Source: an uncultured Bacteroidota bacterium (GTDB lineage: Bacteria; Bacteroidota; Bacteroidia; Chitinophagales; Chitinophagaceae). Taken from it: a stretch of 64,000 bases of DNA. The position numbers and the translations under genes are program-made. Location of the stretch: NCBI GenBank assembly GCA_903819975.1, contig CAIJFI010000008.1, positions 62,001 to 126,000 on the forward strand, written 5' to 3'. Under the pieces are notes generated by a model, which saw only the letters and a list, made by a program, of their open reading frames with translations, did not search any database and was not told the origin of the DNA. Below are positions 26,870-35,274 of this stretch, piece by piece (position 1 is the stretch's first letter; each line of letters opens with the position of its first letter).

Positions 26870-27072
26870 TCTTGCTTCTCGTTCTTCCACCATTTAAAGG
26901 CTACGTATCCAATAATTGCAAATGGCATTCCAGCTAGGTATAATACACCCACGTTAAAGCCTTTCCCAGCTTCTTCACCCATTTGACTTGCTGTTTTAGT
27001 ACAAATAGAGCATTGAGCAATTAGGCTGACCGAAATGGCCTGTAAAATTATAAATAGGGCTATACGCTTCAT
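26866..27072 (-). CDS. Small membrane protein with N-terminal signal and CxxC
   Basis: 68 aa from ATG at 27072; a TTG at 27081 is an alternative start but unlikely. Residues 1-20 form a signal peptide ending in SLIAQ, followed by CSIC and a short loop, then one membrane helix (VLYLAGMPFAIIGYVAFKWW) and a basic tail. Small proteins of this design occur in many Bacteroidota, but I know no function. The CSIC pair would be periplasmic and could bind metal or form a disulfide. The end overlaps the convergent GT87 gene by four bases. Confidence 0.7.
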   Translation of the reverse strand: MKRIALFIILQAISVSLIAQCSICTKTASQMGEEAGKGFNVGVLYLAGMPFAIIGYVAFKWWKNEKQD

Positions 27073-27090
27073 AATGATCAAAATTACAAT

Positions 27091-27122
27091 AAAAAAACCC
27101 GAACATACGGTGTAGGTTCGGG
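27091..27122 (-). terminator. Intrinsic terminator downstream of thx
   Basis: Arms CCCGAAC (27098-27104) and GTTCGGG (27116-27122), with the A run at 27091-27097 giving a U tract on the minus strand. It lies between the thx stop and the start of the small membrane protein gene. Confidence 0.7.
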
Positions 27123-27148
27123 GAATCTTATAATAGGCCTGGTTTAGC

Positions 27149-27295
27149 TTATGCGCTTGCTTTAGTTGCTTTTGTTGCAGTAGTAGCTGTTGCTGCAGGC
27201 TTTGGTGCGGTTGAAGCTGTTTTGTGTGGTCTGCTTACACCGAAAGATCCCATGAATCTTTTTCCTTTAGCTGTTTTTTTATCTCCTCTTCCCAT
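27149..27295 (-). CDS. 30S ribosomal protein THX
   Basis: 48 aa. Read from ATG at 27293-27295: the protein starts MGRGDKKTAKGKRFMGSFG, then VSRPHKT, matching the Bacteroidota form of the small basic ribosomal protein THX (bTHX), which binds at the 30S head and stabilises it. After the conserved core comes an Ala/Thr/Lys-rich tail of about 23 residues (ASTAPKPAATATTATKATKA type) that is low in complexity. It lies between the small CxxC membrane protein and hup, with a terminator on each side, so it is probably transcribed alone. Confidence 0.88.
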   Translation of the reverse strand: MGRGDKKTAKGKRFMGSFGVSRPHKTASTAPKPAATATTATKATKASA

Positions 27296-27333
27296 GATAT
27301 TACATTGTTTAAATAGTGAATTGACTGTAAAAA

Positions 27334-27373
27334 TAAAAAAACCCCGCGAATATTTGACTATTCGAGGGGTTTT
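27334..27373 (-). terminator. Intrinsic terminator of hup
   Basis: Arms at 27338-27352 and 27359-27373 (ACCCC-G-CGAATA against TATTCG-A-GGGGT, one mismatch) with flanking A and T runs, immediately after the hup stop codon. Confidence 0.75.
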
Positions 27374-27395
27374 ATTTCAAATTAGTTTTTTGAAA

Positions 27396-27665
27396 CTATA
27401 ATTTGCCGCTTAATTCTTTACCAGCCTTGAATTTAGCAACTTTTTTAGCTTTGATTTTGATAGTCTCACCTGTTTGAGGGTTACGACCAGTTCTTGCAGC
27501 ACGCTTAGATACTGAGAAAGTACCAAAACCTACTAAAGTTACTTTATCACCTTTTTTCAAAGATTTAGTTACTGCTTCGATGAAAGCATCTAAAGCTGCG
27601 TTAGCTGATGTTTTTGGTAAATCTGCGCTGTCCGCGATGTGTGCGATTAATTCTGCTTTGTTCAT
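27396..27665 (-). CDS. HU family DNA-binding protein
   Basis: 89 aa, standard HU length. [19 protein letters not shown] begins the helical body, [33 protein letters not shown] is the beta-arm region with the conserved Arg-Asn-Pro at its tip (the intercalating Pro), and [17 protein letters not shown] ends it. HU bends DNA and compacts the nucleoid. The gene is monocistronic with its own terminator and a -7 element upstream. Confidence 0.95.
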   Translation of the reverse strand: MNKAELIAHIADSADLPKTSANAALDAFIEAVTKSLKKGDKVTLVGFGTFSVSKRAARTGRNPQTGETIKIKAKKVAKFKAGKELSGKL

Positions 27666-27697
27666 AGATGTGTTTTTTATAGTTTTAAACGATAGAA

Positions 27698-27705
27698 CAA
27701 ATTTA
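27698..27705 (-). promoter_or_regulatory. Putative hup promoter -7 element
   Basis: CAAATTTA reads TAAATTTG on the minus strand and matches TAnnTTTG, 32 bp before the HU start codon. The 259-bp interval 27666-27924 is otherwise AT-rich with no gene or structure I can support. Confidence 0.5.
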
Positions 27706-27924
27706 TTGGGTTTTATGAAACGAAAAAATATTTTGGCATTTATTTTTAATTTTATTTTTCCACCAAACCCTTAAATAGCAAGGTTTTCCCGTCAAAATAG
27801 GGCCAATTGTTTTAAATCATTTTTTCGTAAAATTCAATGAAACCCTTTGTGGTATTGTGTTTCAGGATTTAAAAGGCTGAAATATAGGCCTATAGCGTGT
27901 TTTAGCCCTTTAAACTATCCACAA

Positions 27925-28227
27925 TCAATTCACAATTCGCATAGTTGTAATAAAGTGGAAACATTGCTCCCCCCAGGTATTTAGGAGCTCATCCATAATG
28001 GCCGAAGAGCTCGCTTCCTGGTATTGGCTAAGCTTTTCCGGGTCTGGAGTGAATAGCTGAAGTGTGTATGTTGGCGCTTGGTCTTCGGCTATATCAATTT
28101 CATAAAATTTATGATCTACAAAGCACTCAGTTCCTTGCACCATTGGGATGAATTTACTTTTCATCCACGTTAACCATTGTCCTTGTAAATTAGGTGCAAT
28201 CTGAAAACTAATATTGTATACTAACAT
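27925..28227 (-). CDS. DUF4286 family protein
   Basis: 100 aa. LVYNISFQIAPNLQGQWLTWMKSKFIPMV and TYTLQLFTPDPEKLSQYQ match DUF4286, a small dimeric alpha-beta-barrel-like domain found in Bacteroidota with no known function. No signal or membrane segment. It lies 15 bp downstream of the exonuclease III gene on the same strand, so is likely co-transcribed with it. Confidence 0.82.
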   Translation of the reverse strand: MLVYNISFQIAPNLQGQWLTWMKSKFIPMVQGTECFVDHKFYEIDIAEDQAPTYTLQLFTPDPEKLSQYQEASSSAIMDELLNTWGEQCFHFITTMRIVN

Positions 28228-28242
28228 GAGAGATAGTTTTAA

Positions 28243-29013
28243 TTATTTTTTTAATTCTAAAACAATTGGGCAGTGGTCACTATGTTTTACATCGGGTAAA
28301 ATACTTGCCGACTTAATTTCTTTTTCTAATGCAGATGTTGCACATAAATAATCAATTCTCCATCCTTTATTATCTAGTCTTACCGATGGGAAACGCTGAC
28401 TCCACCAGGAATAAGCACCTGTTGCAGTTTCATTTTTATGCCTGAAACTATCTATCCATCCTGCTGCTAAAAATTGATCCATCCATGCTCTTTCTTCTGG
28501 TAAAAATCCTGAAGATTTTTTATTTCCTTTCGGATCATGTATGTCAATTTCCTTGTGTGCAATATTATAATCACCTGCTACAATTATATTAGGTCTTTCA
28601 TTTTTTAATGTTTCTACCCAAGCATAAAATTCATTCAACCATTGGTATTTATAGGTTTGTCTTTCGTCACCACTTGTGCCTGATGGGAAATAAGCATTGA
28701 TAATGGTAAGGTCCCCAATATCAACTCTAATTACTCTGCCTTCGAAATCACTTATTTCATGTCCAGTGCCACAAATAACTTGTGTTGGCTTTTTTTTACT
28801 AAACACAGCAACACCGCTATAGCCCTTCTTTTGAGCAGGGTACCAGGATACATGATACCCAAGTGCAGTAAAAAGAGACAAATCGATATCGTTGGGAGTT
28901 GCTTTGGTTTCTTGTACACAAAAAATATCTACAGGATATTCTTTTAACCAATCTATTAATCCTTTTTTAATTGCGGCACGAATACCATTCACATTGTAAC
29001 TTACTATACGCAT
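28243..29013 (-). CDS. xth: Exodeoxyribonuclease III
   Basis: 256 aa EEP-fold AP endonuclease and 3'-5' exonuclease used in base excision repair. SYNVNGIRAAIKKG (Asn), FCVQETKATPND (metal-binding Glu), INAYFPSG, VAGDYNIAHKEID (catalytic Asp and Asn), WRIDYLCAT and KHSDHCPIVLEL (catalytic Asp-His pair) are all in place. Length matches the family. It is followed by the DUF4286 gene and preceded by the unrecognised secreted protein gene, all on the minus strand with short gaps. Confidence 0.94.
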   Translation of the reverse strand: MRIVSYNVNGIRAAIKKGLIDWLKEYPVDIFCVQETKATPNDIDLSLFTALGYHVSWYPAQKKGYSGVAVFSKKKPTQVICGTGHEISDFEGRVIRVDIGDLTIINAYFPSGTSGDERQTYKYQWLNEFYAWVETLKNERPNIIVAGDYNIAHKEIDIHDPKGNKKSSGFLPEERAWMDQFLAAGWIDSFRHKNETATGAYSWWSQRFPSVRLDNKGWRIDYLCATSALEKEIKSASILPDVKHSDHCPIVLELKK

Positions 29014-29027
29014 ATTGTTGGAATATA

Positions 29028-30410
29028 TTAATTATTAGGACTTTGAAACAGTTCGCCATAGGCGATCATTAGCAATAAATTTTTAAAAGAATCATCAATT
29101 GCATTAGGTATACTTACCATTTGGTGAGGCTTGTTAGTTCCTTCGATAATCATACAAATTTTATCGTCCACATAAATTGATTTTTGCTTTTGAGGCAAGC
29201 TAAATTGAATTTTAAAACTATGTTTATAAATAGTTCCTTCTATCACTCTTGAATGTGTAATAGCCTCAGGTCCATTATTGCTTCCAAGATTAAACTTACT
29301 ACTAGAATCATATCCATTATATATTTGATCAGGATAATAATACTTATCTTTTTCCGGTACCATCTCCTTTACAACAAATTCACCTACGCTGTCCTTTCCT
29401 TCAAAAATAGAATGATTAAAGTTGGGTAAAAATATAAGTGACTGTTTATTGTTTTCGGCAAATTGAAATCCGGCATCTGGACTAAATTCCAAATAAGCTT
29501 GTAGCGTATAGTCCTTATTTGCATGTACATCTCTTAATGATTGAATTACTTGGTAGTATTCTTTTGCACTAGATCTTGTTCTGCTATTTTTTATTGTTGC
29601 AACTATATTTTTATAAATGTAGGATTCGCTTTTATTTTTTAAGTCAATCTTGTTTAAAGTAGCAGAAGGAATTCTTAACAACTGCAATCCCTTTAAACTT
29701 GTAAAGCTTATAAATTGTTTAGTAGTATCAAACATAGTCCTTGACTGGTTATGCACTAATGGCATCCAGTAATTATCGGTTGCGTAAGCAGCGGGAACCC
29801 TAGCTTCTAAAAAATCCATATCAATTAAGTCTGGGCTTAATAAGGAAACTCCTTTGCTTAATGCCTGAAACAAAGAATTAGGTGTAGTTGCAACAGTGCC
29901 AATTGGATATCCCATTCCTATATTTTGAAAAGGGAGTAATCCTAAAAAAATAGTTTTTTGAAATACGCGATCATGTTTTTGATTAAAAATATTACATGCG
30001 ATTGCCCAAATGGAATGAATACTGTCTTGTTTATCCTCGCTTATATCTACTAATTTATTTTGGTAAGCAGTTGTGGGATCAAGCTCATATATTTCCAAGT
30101 AAGCATGAAAAGGTATGTTACGTGTAGCCTCCCAATTAATGCTAATTTTTCCTACTTGGTTTTGTTTCGTTAATTCTTTTTTGATGGTAGGCGCAATTGT
30201 AGATCTTACTATGTTAAGTTCTTTAAACAATCCAGTATCTAATGCTTTTTGAATAAACGAAATATTTTCAGGAAGGTGCCAGTAATTTAGTTTAGGCTGC
30301 GTGTTTGAAAAAATCTGAATTTGCTCAAGCGCAACTTCAGATTGAGCATGAACTGATGTAACTATACATGTCAGTAACAGTAAGTATAGATATCTTTTAA
30401 GTCTTTTCAT
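29028..30410 (-). CDS. Unrecognised secreted protein
   Basis: 460 aa. The N-terminus is a classic signal peptide (basic KRLKRY, hydrophobic core, cleavage after VHA), so it is exported. The rest is mixed, with no membrane segment, no Cys clusters and no motif I recognise; Trp and Tyr are fairly frequent. Two halves may exist: about 30-250 with helical and loop content and about 280-460 with alternating beta strands (YTLQAYLEFSPDAGFQF, HSFKIQFSLP). It lies 14 bp upstream of xth on the same strand. A -7-like element is upstream. Function unknown. Confidence 0.7.
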   Translation of the reverse strand: MKRLKRYLYLLLLTCIVTSVHAQSEVALEQIQIFSNTQPKLNYWHLPENISFIQKALDTGLFKELNIVRSTIAPTIKKELTKQNQVGKISINWEATRNIPFHAYLEIYELDPTTAYQNKLVDISEDKQDSIHSIWAIACNIFNQKHDRVFQKTIFLGLLPFQNIGMGYPIGTVATTPNSLFQALSKGVSLLSPDLIDMDFLEARVPAAYATDNYWMPLVHNQSRTMFDTTKQFISFTSLKGLQLLRIPSATLNKIDLKNKSESYIYKNIVATIKNSRTRSSAKEYYQVIQSLRDVHANKDYTLQAYLEFSPDAGFQFAENNKQSLIFLPNFNHSIFEGKDSVGEFVVKEMVPEKDKYYYPDQIYNGYDSSSKFNLGSNNGPEAITHSRVIEGTIYKHSFKIQFSLPQKQKSIYVDDKICMIIEGTNKPHQMVSIPNAIDDSFKNLLLMIAYGELFQSPNN

Positions 30411-30429
30411 TGGGTTTATTAATGCTGTT

Positions 30430-30437
30430 CAAATTTA
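30430..30437 (-). promoter_or_regulatory. Putative promoter -7 element for the 460-aa secreted protein operon
   Basis: CAAATTTA reads TAAATTTG on the minus strand, matching TAnnTTTG, 19 bp before the ATG at 30410. No clear -33 element is seen. Confidence 0.45.
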
Positions 30438-30509
30438 ACTATTTTAGTGAACACAGGTTCATAATTTATTCTAACTTCACAGTATAATAGCAGCTAATTA
30501 TTACAAAGC

Positions 30510-31259
30510 ATGAGGAATGAAATAGAAGCAAAGAAAAAAAGAAGCATTATTCCAGCCACAAAATCATATGGACTTGAAGGGCCTAAATCAAGAATGCATG
30601 AATTAGGGTTTGCATTAACAATATTCGTTCAATTTATAAAAGGTTTTAGGGCATTACATTTTATTGGTCCATGTATTACTGTTTTTGGTTCTGCAAGGTT
30701 TAAAGAAAATCATCCTTATTATACTTTGGCAAGGTTAGTGGGAAGTAAAATTGCAGAAGCTGGCTTTGCTACTATCACTGGTGGTGGTCCAGGAATCATG
30801 GAAGCCGCTAACAGAGGTGCTTTTGAAAATGGAGGCAAATCAATTGGCTGTAATATTAAACTTCCTTATGAACAACAGCCAAATCCTTATGTTCATAAAT
30901 CTATTACAATCGATTTCTTTTTTGTAAGAAAAGTTTTGTTAGTAAAATACTCTTACGCATTTGTAATAATGCCTGGTGGATTTGGCACGCAGGACGAATT
31001 TTTTGAAACACTTACGCTGATTCAAACTAAAGTCATTAAAGATTTTCCTATTGTCGTGATGGGTAAAGATTATTATGAACCCTTTCAAATATGGATGGAT
31101 GACATGATCCAAGGTGGAACCATCTCCGAACAAGATAAAAACTTTATTTTATTCACCGATGATGCAGATGAAGCAATAGAGCATATTAAAAAATATATGA
31201 GTATTAATTATAAAGTAAAACCACGTAAACGTTTATGGTGGTTGTTTGAAAAAAAATAA
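30510..31259 (+). CDS. LOG-family (TIGR00730) Rossmann-fold protein
   Basis: 249 aa. The LOG signature is complete: TITGGGPGIMEAANRGAFENGG (GGGxGIMEA) and IMPGGFGTQDEFFETLTLIQT (PGGxGTxxE). Members of this family are cytokinin-activating or AMP/nucleotide 5'-monophosphate phosphoribohydrolases; many bacterial members have less certain substrates. There is an N-terminal extension of about 55 residues with a short hydrophobic segment. It is monocistronic with a bidirectional terminator after it. Confidence 0.88.
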   Translation: MRNEIEAKKKRSIIPATKSYGLEGPKSRMHELGFALTIFVQFIKGFRALHFIGPCITVFGSARFKENHPYYTLARLVGSKIAEAGFATITGGGPGIMEAANRGAFENGGKSIGCNIKLPYEQQPNPYVHKSITIDFFFVRKVLLVKYSYAFVIMPGGFGTQDEFFETLTLIQTKVIKDFPIVVMGKDYYEPFQIWMDDMIQGGTISEQDKNFILFTDDADEAIEHIKKYMSINYKVKPRKRLWWLFEKK

Positions 31260-31268
31260 GTGCTCAAT

Positions 31269-31299
31269 AAAAAAGGTCCTGAAATTCAGGACCTTTTTT
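31269..31299. terminator. Bidirectional intrinsic terminator
   Basis: Perfect 14-bp arms AAAAAAGGTCCTGA (31269-31282) and TCAGGACCTTTTTT (31286-31299) with a 3-nt loop, between the convergent LOG gene and metH. Confidence 0.9.
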
Positions 31300-31316
31300 A
31301 TAATATACATAATTAT

Positions 31317-34052
31317 TTATTCTATAACCGGTTGTAACCATCTTGTAATATACTCAAGTGATTGGTTTTTACGTTTTGCATAATCTTCTACCTGATCCTG
31401 TTGTATTTTTCCTAATCCAAAATACTGGCTTTGTGGGTTAGCAAAATACCATCCACAAACACTCGAAGCCGGATACATGGCTAAGCTTTCAGTTAATGTG
31501 ATGCCTGTGTGTTGTTCTGCATTTAACAGGTTAAACAAAGTGTATTTTTCGGTATGATCTGGACAAGCAGGGTAGCCTGGTGCAGGTCTTATTCCAACAT
31601 AAGTTTCTTTAATTAAATCTTCATTTGCTAATGCCTCATCTTTGGCATAGCCCCAATATTCTTTTCTTGTTTTTGCGTGTAAATATTCAGCGAATGCTTC
31701 AGCTAAACGATCGGCCAATGCTTGTAATATAATTTTATTATAGTCATCGTGATTAGCTTCAAACGCTTTGATATGTTTTTCAATACCATGAATGGTTACT
31801 GCAAATGCGCCCAAATAATCCTTTTTATTTTCACTTGCTGGGCAAATAAAGTCAGCTAAAGAGAAGTTAGGTTGACCCGCTGCTTTCTTAGATTGTTGTC
31901 TTAAGAAATGTAATTGTGTTGGAGTAGATTCATGTTGTAAAGTCACATCGTCTCCATCTGAACTCGCTTCCCAGAAACCTACAGCACCTTTTGCGGTTAA
32001 CCAATTTTCTTTAATAATGGTTTGCAATAAAGCGTTCGCATCTTCATATAATTTACTTGCAACTTCACCTACTTTGTCATCGGTTAGGATGGCTGGGAAA
32101 TTACCATGTAATTCCCATGCAATAAAGAATGGTTTCCAGTCGATATATTCTACCAATACTGATAAATCATTTATTTCAATTGCTTTGTTCCCAGTAAAGC
32201 TTGGTGTAGATGCATTGAATTTAGACCAATCAATTGGCATCTTGTTTTGCAATGCTTCTAGATAAGGTAAGGATTGCTTAACTGTCTTTTTATTATCAAA
32301 ATCAGATTTAAGTTGCACATACTCTTTTTCTAAATTTCCGAGGAATGCAACTTTTTGATCCTTGTTTAAAAGTGAGCCTGCTACTGTTACGCTTCTTGAT
32401 GCATCTAATACATGAATAACGCCATCATTATATTCAGGAGCAATTTTTACTGCAGTATGCATACGTGAAGTAGTTGCACCACCAATCATTAAAGGGATGT
32501 TCATACCTCGGCGTTTCATTTCCTTGGCAATATGAACCATCTCGTCGAGTGAAGGAGTAATCAATCCACTTAATCCTATAATATCTACTTCATGTTTTAC
32601 AGCTTCTGCTAATATTTTATCCGCAGGCACCATAACTCCAATGTCAATAATTTCATATCCATTACAACCTAATACTACACCCACAATATTTTTCCCAATA
32701 TCGTGTACATCTCCTTTTACTGTGGCTAATAATATTTTAGCTGGTCCTTTAGATTTTGCACCTGGTGTAGCTGATGCTAATTTTAGTCTTTCTTTTTCTG
32801 CTTCAATAAATGGTGTTAATACTGCAACGCTTTTTTTCATCACACGTGCACTCTTAACCACTTGAGGTAAAAACATTTTTCCTGCACCAAACAAATCTCC
32901 AACTTGATTCATTCCCGCCATCAATGGACCTTCAATTACTTCTAGTGGTGCACTATATTTTAATCTAGCTTCTTCGGTATCTTCATCAATAAAATCGGTA
33001 ATACCATTAATTAAAGAATGGGCTAAACGTTTTTCTACTGTATCGTTTCTCCAAGCCAATTTTAATTTATTGGCTTCTTCAGAAGACTGACCTGCATTTT
33101 CTCCACTTGCTTTTAAATTATCAGCAAATTGTATTAATGCTTCTGTAGCTTGGTTGTTATCGTTGTTTTTATTTAAGATTACATCCTCGCATAAATTTCT
33201 TAATACGGGATCAATTTCATCGTACACTACTAGCTGTCCTGCATTTACAATACCCATGTCCATACCTGCTTTTATAGCATGGTACAAAAACACTGCATGG
33301 ATTGCTTCACGTACAGCGTCGTTACCTCTAAATGAAAATGACACATTGGAAACACCACCACTTACTTTAGCAAGTGGCATTTTTTGTTTAATTATACGAG
33401 TTGCTTCAATAAAATCTACTGCATAATTACTATGCTCTTCAATACCTGTAGCAACTGCAAAAATATTAGGATCAAAAATAATATCCTGAGGATCAAATCC
33501 AACTTGCTCAACTAATATTTTGTATGCACGTTCACAAATTTCAATTTTTCTTTCTTTGGTATCTGCTTGACCCACTTCGTCAAATGCCATTACAATTACA
33601 GCTGCTCCATATGCTTTACAAATATGGGCTTGTTCAATAAACTTTGCTTCTCCTTCCTTCATGGAAATAGAATTCACAATACATTTTCCTTGAACACATT
33701 TTAATCCAGCTTCAATGATTTCAAATTTAGAACTATCAATCATAACAGGAATACGTGCAATATCTGGTTCACTTTGCAATAAATTCAAATAGGTAGTCAT
33801 GGCTTTTACACCTTCTAATAAGGCATCATCCATGTTTACGTCAATGATTTGTGCTCCACTTTCAACCTGTTGACGAGCAACCGATAAAGCTTCCTCGTAT
33901 TTATTTTCCTTAATTAAACGCGCGAATTTTTTTGATCCAGTTACATTGGTTCTTTCTCCTACGTTTACAAAATTCGTTTCGGGACGAATCACTAATGGTT
34001 CTAGTCCTGCTAAACGTAAATAAGGTTTAATATGTATTATTTCTTCGCTCAT
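31317..34052 (-). CDS. metH: Methionine synthase MetH, folate/cobalamin/activation half
   Basis: 911 aa, equal to MetH without its homocysteine-binding domain. Order: pterin-binding domain (about 20-290; [16 protein letters not shown]), cobalamin cap and Rossmann domain (about 340-560; [21 protein letters not shown] with the B12-ligand His), and the SAM-dependent activation domain (about 580-911; [15 protein letters not shown]). It transfers methyl from methyltetrahydrofolate via cobalamin to homocysteine bound by the partner at 34056. The ATG lies three bases after the partner's stop codon and in the same frame. Confidence 0.95.
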   Translation of the reverse strand: MSEEIIHIKPYLRLAGLEPLVIRPETNFVNVGERTNVTGSKKFARLIKENKYEEALSVARQQVESGAQIIDVNMDDALLEGVKAMTTYLNLLQSEPDIARIPVMIDSSKFEIIEAGLKCVQGKCIVNSISMKEGEAKFIEQAHICKAYGAAVIVMAFDEVGQADTKERKIEICERAYKILVEQVGFDPQDIIFDPNIFAVATGIEEHSNYAVDFIEATRIIKQKMPLAKVSGGVSNVSFSFRGNDAVREAIHAVFLYHAIKAGMDMGIVNAGQLVVYDEIDPVLRNLCEDVILNKNNDNNQATEALIQFADNLKASGENAGQSSEEANKLKLAWRNDTVEKRLAHSLINGITDFIDEDTEEARLKYSAPLEVIEGPLMAGMNQVGDLFGAGKMFLPQVVKSARVMKKSVAVLTPFIEAEKERLKLASATPGAKSKGPAKILLATVKGDVHDIGKNIVGVVLGCNGYEIIDIGVMVPADKILAEAVKHEVDIIGLSGLITPSLDEMVHIAKEMKRRGMNIPLMIGGATTSRMHTAVKIAPEYNDGVIHVLDASRSVTVAGSLLNKDQKVAFLGNLEKEYVQLKSDFDNKKTVKQSLPYLEALQNKMPIDWSKFNASTPSFTGNKAIEINDLSVLVEYIDWKPFFIAWELHGNFPAILTDDKVGEVASKLYEDANALLQTIIKENWLTAKGAVGFWEASSDGDDVTLQHESTPTQLHFLRQQSKKAAGQPNFSLADFICPASENKKDYLGAFAVTIHGIEKHIKAFEANHDDYNKIILQALADRLAEAFAEYLHAKTRKEYWGYAKDEALANEDLIKETYVGIRPAPGYPACPDHTEKYTLFNLLNAEQHTGITLTESLAMYPASSVCGWYFANPQSQYFGLGKIQQDQVEDYAKRKNQSLEYITRWLQPVIE

Positions 34053-34055
34053 AAT

Positions 34056-35069
34056 TTAAATAGTTGTGTCTACAATTGGTAATGGTCTTGGGGTAATACT
34101 TCTAACATTGTCTGCCATTTGTTTAATATGGTCTGGCGTGGTGCCGCAACAACCGCCTACGATATTTACAAATTGATTTTTTGCCCATTCTTCAATAAAG
34201 TGACCGGTTTGATGAGGATCTTCGTCATATTGACCCATTGCATTTGGCAATCCTGCGTTAGGATAAGCCGATGTGTAACAGGTTGCTATCTGTGAAAGTT
34301 CTTCGATATGTGAGCGCATTTCCTGTGCACCTAAAGCGCAGTTTAATCCAACACTTAATGGTTTAGCATGTGCTACAGAGGTATAAAATGCTTCTAAGGT
34401 TTGTCCGCTTAATGTTCTTCCTGATGCATCGGTAATGGTACCGCTAATCATAATAGGTAATTCAGGCTTTCCTATTTTACGGAAGTATTCTTTAATTGCA
34501 AATATGGCTGCCTTCGCATTCAATGTATCAAAAATAGTTTCTACTAATAATACGTCTACGCCACCATCAACTAACCCTTTAATTTGTTCGGTATATGCAA
34601 CAACAACTTCGTCAAATGTTACCGCACGAAATCCTGGGTTATTTACATCTGGAGATAAACTCAATGTTTTATTCAATGGGCCAATAGAACCTGCAATATA
34701 TTTTTCGGTTGTATTGGGATGCTTTGATTTGTATTGCTCTATTGCATCTTTTACACATTTTGCAGCTGCTACGTTTAACTCGTATGCCAATTCTTGCATA
34801 TCATAATCGGCCATCGCAATGGAGGTACTACTAAAAGTATTGGTTTCAATAATATCTGCACCAGCTTCTAAGTATTGTAAATGAATGCCAGTAATGATGG
34901 CTGGTTGTGTAATGCACAATAAATCATTGTTGCCTTTTACATCGCAATGCCAATTGGCAAATCTTGTACCACGGTAATCTTCTTCGGTTAATTTGTGACG
35001 TTGTATCATGGTACCCATGGCGCCATCAATCACCAAAATCCTTTTTTTAAGCGTCTCTTGTATTGACAT
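34056..35069 (-). CDS. Homocysteine S-methyltransferase domain protein (MetH N-terminal half)
   Basis: 337 aa corresponding to the first domain of MetH. The zinc ligands are visible: VGLNCALGAQEM (about residue 240) and IVGGCCGTTPDHI (about 303-304). ILVIDGAMGTMIQRHKLTEEDYRG is the MetH-type N-terminus. It activates homocysteine as a zinc thiolate for methyl transfer. It could also act alone with another methyl donor, but the partner gene follows after a stop codon plus one codon. A structured leader and a good promoter lie upstream. Confidence 0.93.
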   Translation of the reverse strand: MSIQETLKKRILVIDGAMGTMIQRHKLTEEDYRGTRFANWHCDVKGNNDLLCITQPAIITGIHLQYLEAGADIIETNTFSSTSIAMADYDMQELAYELNVAAAKCVKDAIEQYKSKHPNTTEKYIAGSIGPLNKTLSLSPDVNNPGFRAVTFDEVVVAYTEQIKGLVDGGVDVLLVETIFDTLNAKAAIFAIKEYFRKIGKPELPIMISGTITDASGRTLSGQTLEAFYTSVAHAKPLSVGLNCALGAQEMRSHIEELSQIATCYTSAYPNAGLPNAMGQYDEDPHQTGHFIEEWAKNQFVNIVGGCCGTTPDHIKQMADNVRSITPRPLPIVDTTI

Positions 35070-35208
35070 AAATATTTTTTTTATGCAACACCCAAAAGGA
35101 GAAAACGATTCAACTAATAATAAAGGGGGCGATTATTGTATCGTTTATTAGTTCTTTTTTTTCCTTTCGGATGGCAGGTTGAACAATAAACAAATCCACC
35201 TGCAATGC
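35070..35208 (-). promoter_or_regulatory. Structured 5' leader of the split metH operon, candidate cis-regulatory RNA
   Basis: About 139 nt between the inferred transcript start and the ATG of the homocysteine methyltransferase gene. Read on the minus strand: a 6-bp stem GCAGGT/ACCTGC (plus 35198-35203 with 35174-35179); a GGAT in its loop (35194-35197) that could pair with ATCC just after the stem (35169-35172), an H-type pseudoknot; a competing small TCC-GAAA-GGA hairpin; then a long stem AACTAATAA/TTATTAGTT (35145-35153 with 35112-35120) with an inner CGAT/ATCG stem. This suggests regulation by a metabolite such as SAM or cobalamin. I do not recognise the consensus of any known riboswitch class. 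Confidence 0.45.
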
Positions 35209-35212
35209 GGTG

Positions 35213-35244
35213 CAAAAGTAGGATACTATTAGCTTTTAGCCAAA
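35213..35244 (-). promoter_or_regulatory. metH operon promoter (-7 and -33 elements)
   Basis: CAAAAGTA at 35213-35220 reads TACTTTTG (TAnnTTTG) on the minus strand. CAAA at 35241-35244 reads TTTG, the -33 element, with a 20-bp spacer. This is the best promoter match in the window. The transcript would start near 35207. Confidence 0.65.
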
Positions 35245-35274
35245 TTAAGAGGTATACAATAAATATTTGTCAAC

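Noticed and set aside
27666..27924. Possible small RNA or tRNA gene in the longest gap upstream of hup
   Set aside because: AT-rich with no cloverleaf, no stable hairpin with T tract and no conserved motif other than the hup -7 element.
34050..34060. Frameshift or assembly error splitting metH
   Set aside because: The break is a clean in-frame stop at a domain boundary with an ATG two codons later; a shift of frame is not involved. I left it as a genuine split with a note that readthrough is possible.
34435..34806. Open frame of 123 codons opposite the homocysteine methyltransferase gene
   Set aside because: Antisense shadow; composition follows the gene on the other strand.
35169..35210. 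Cobalamin riboswitch (ACCTGCC resembles the end of a B12 box)
   Set aside because: The rest of the cobalamin core (the conserved GCCACTG and GGGAA blocks) is missing, and the leader is too short.
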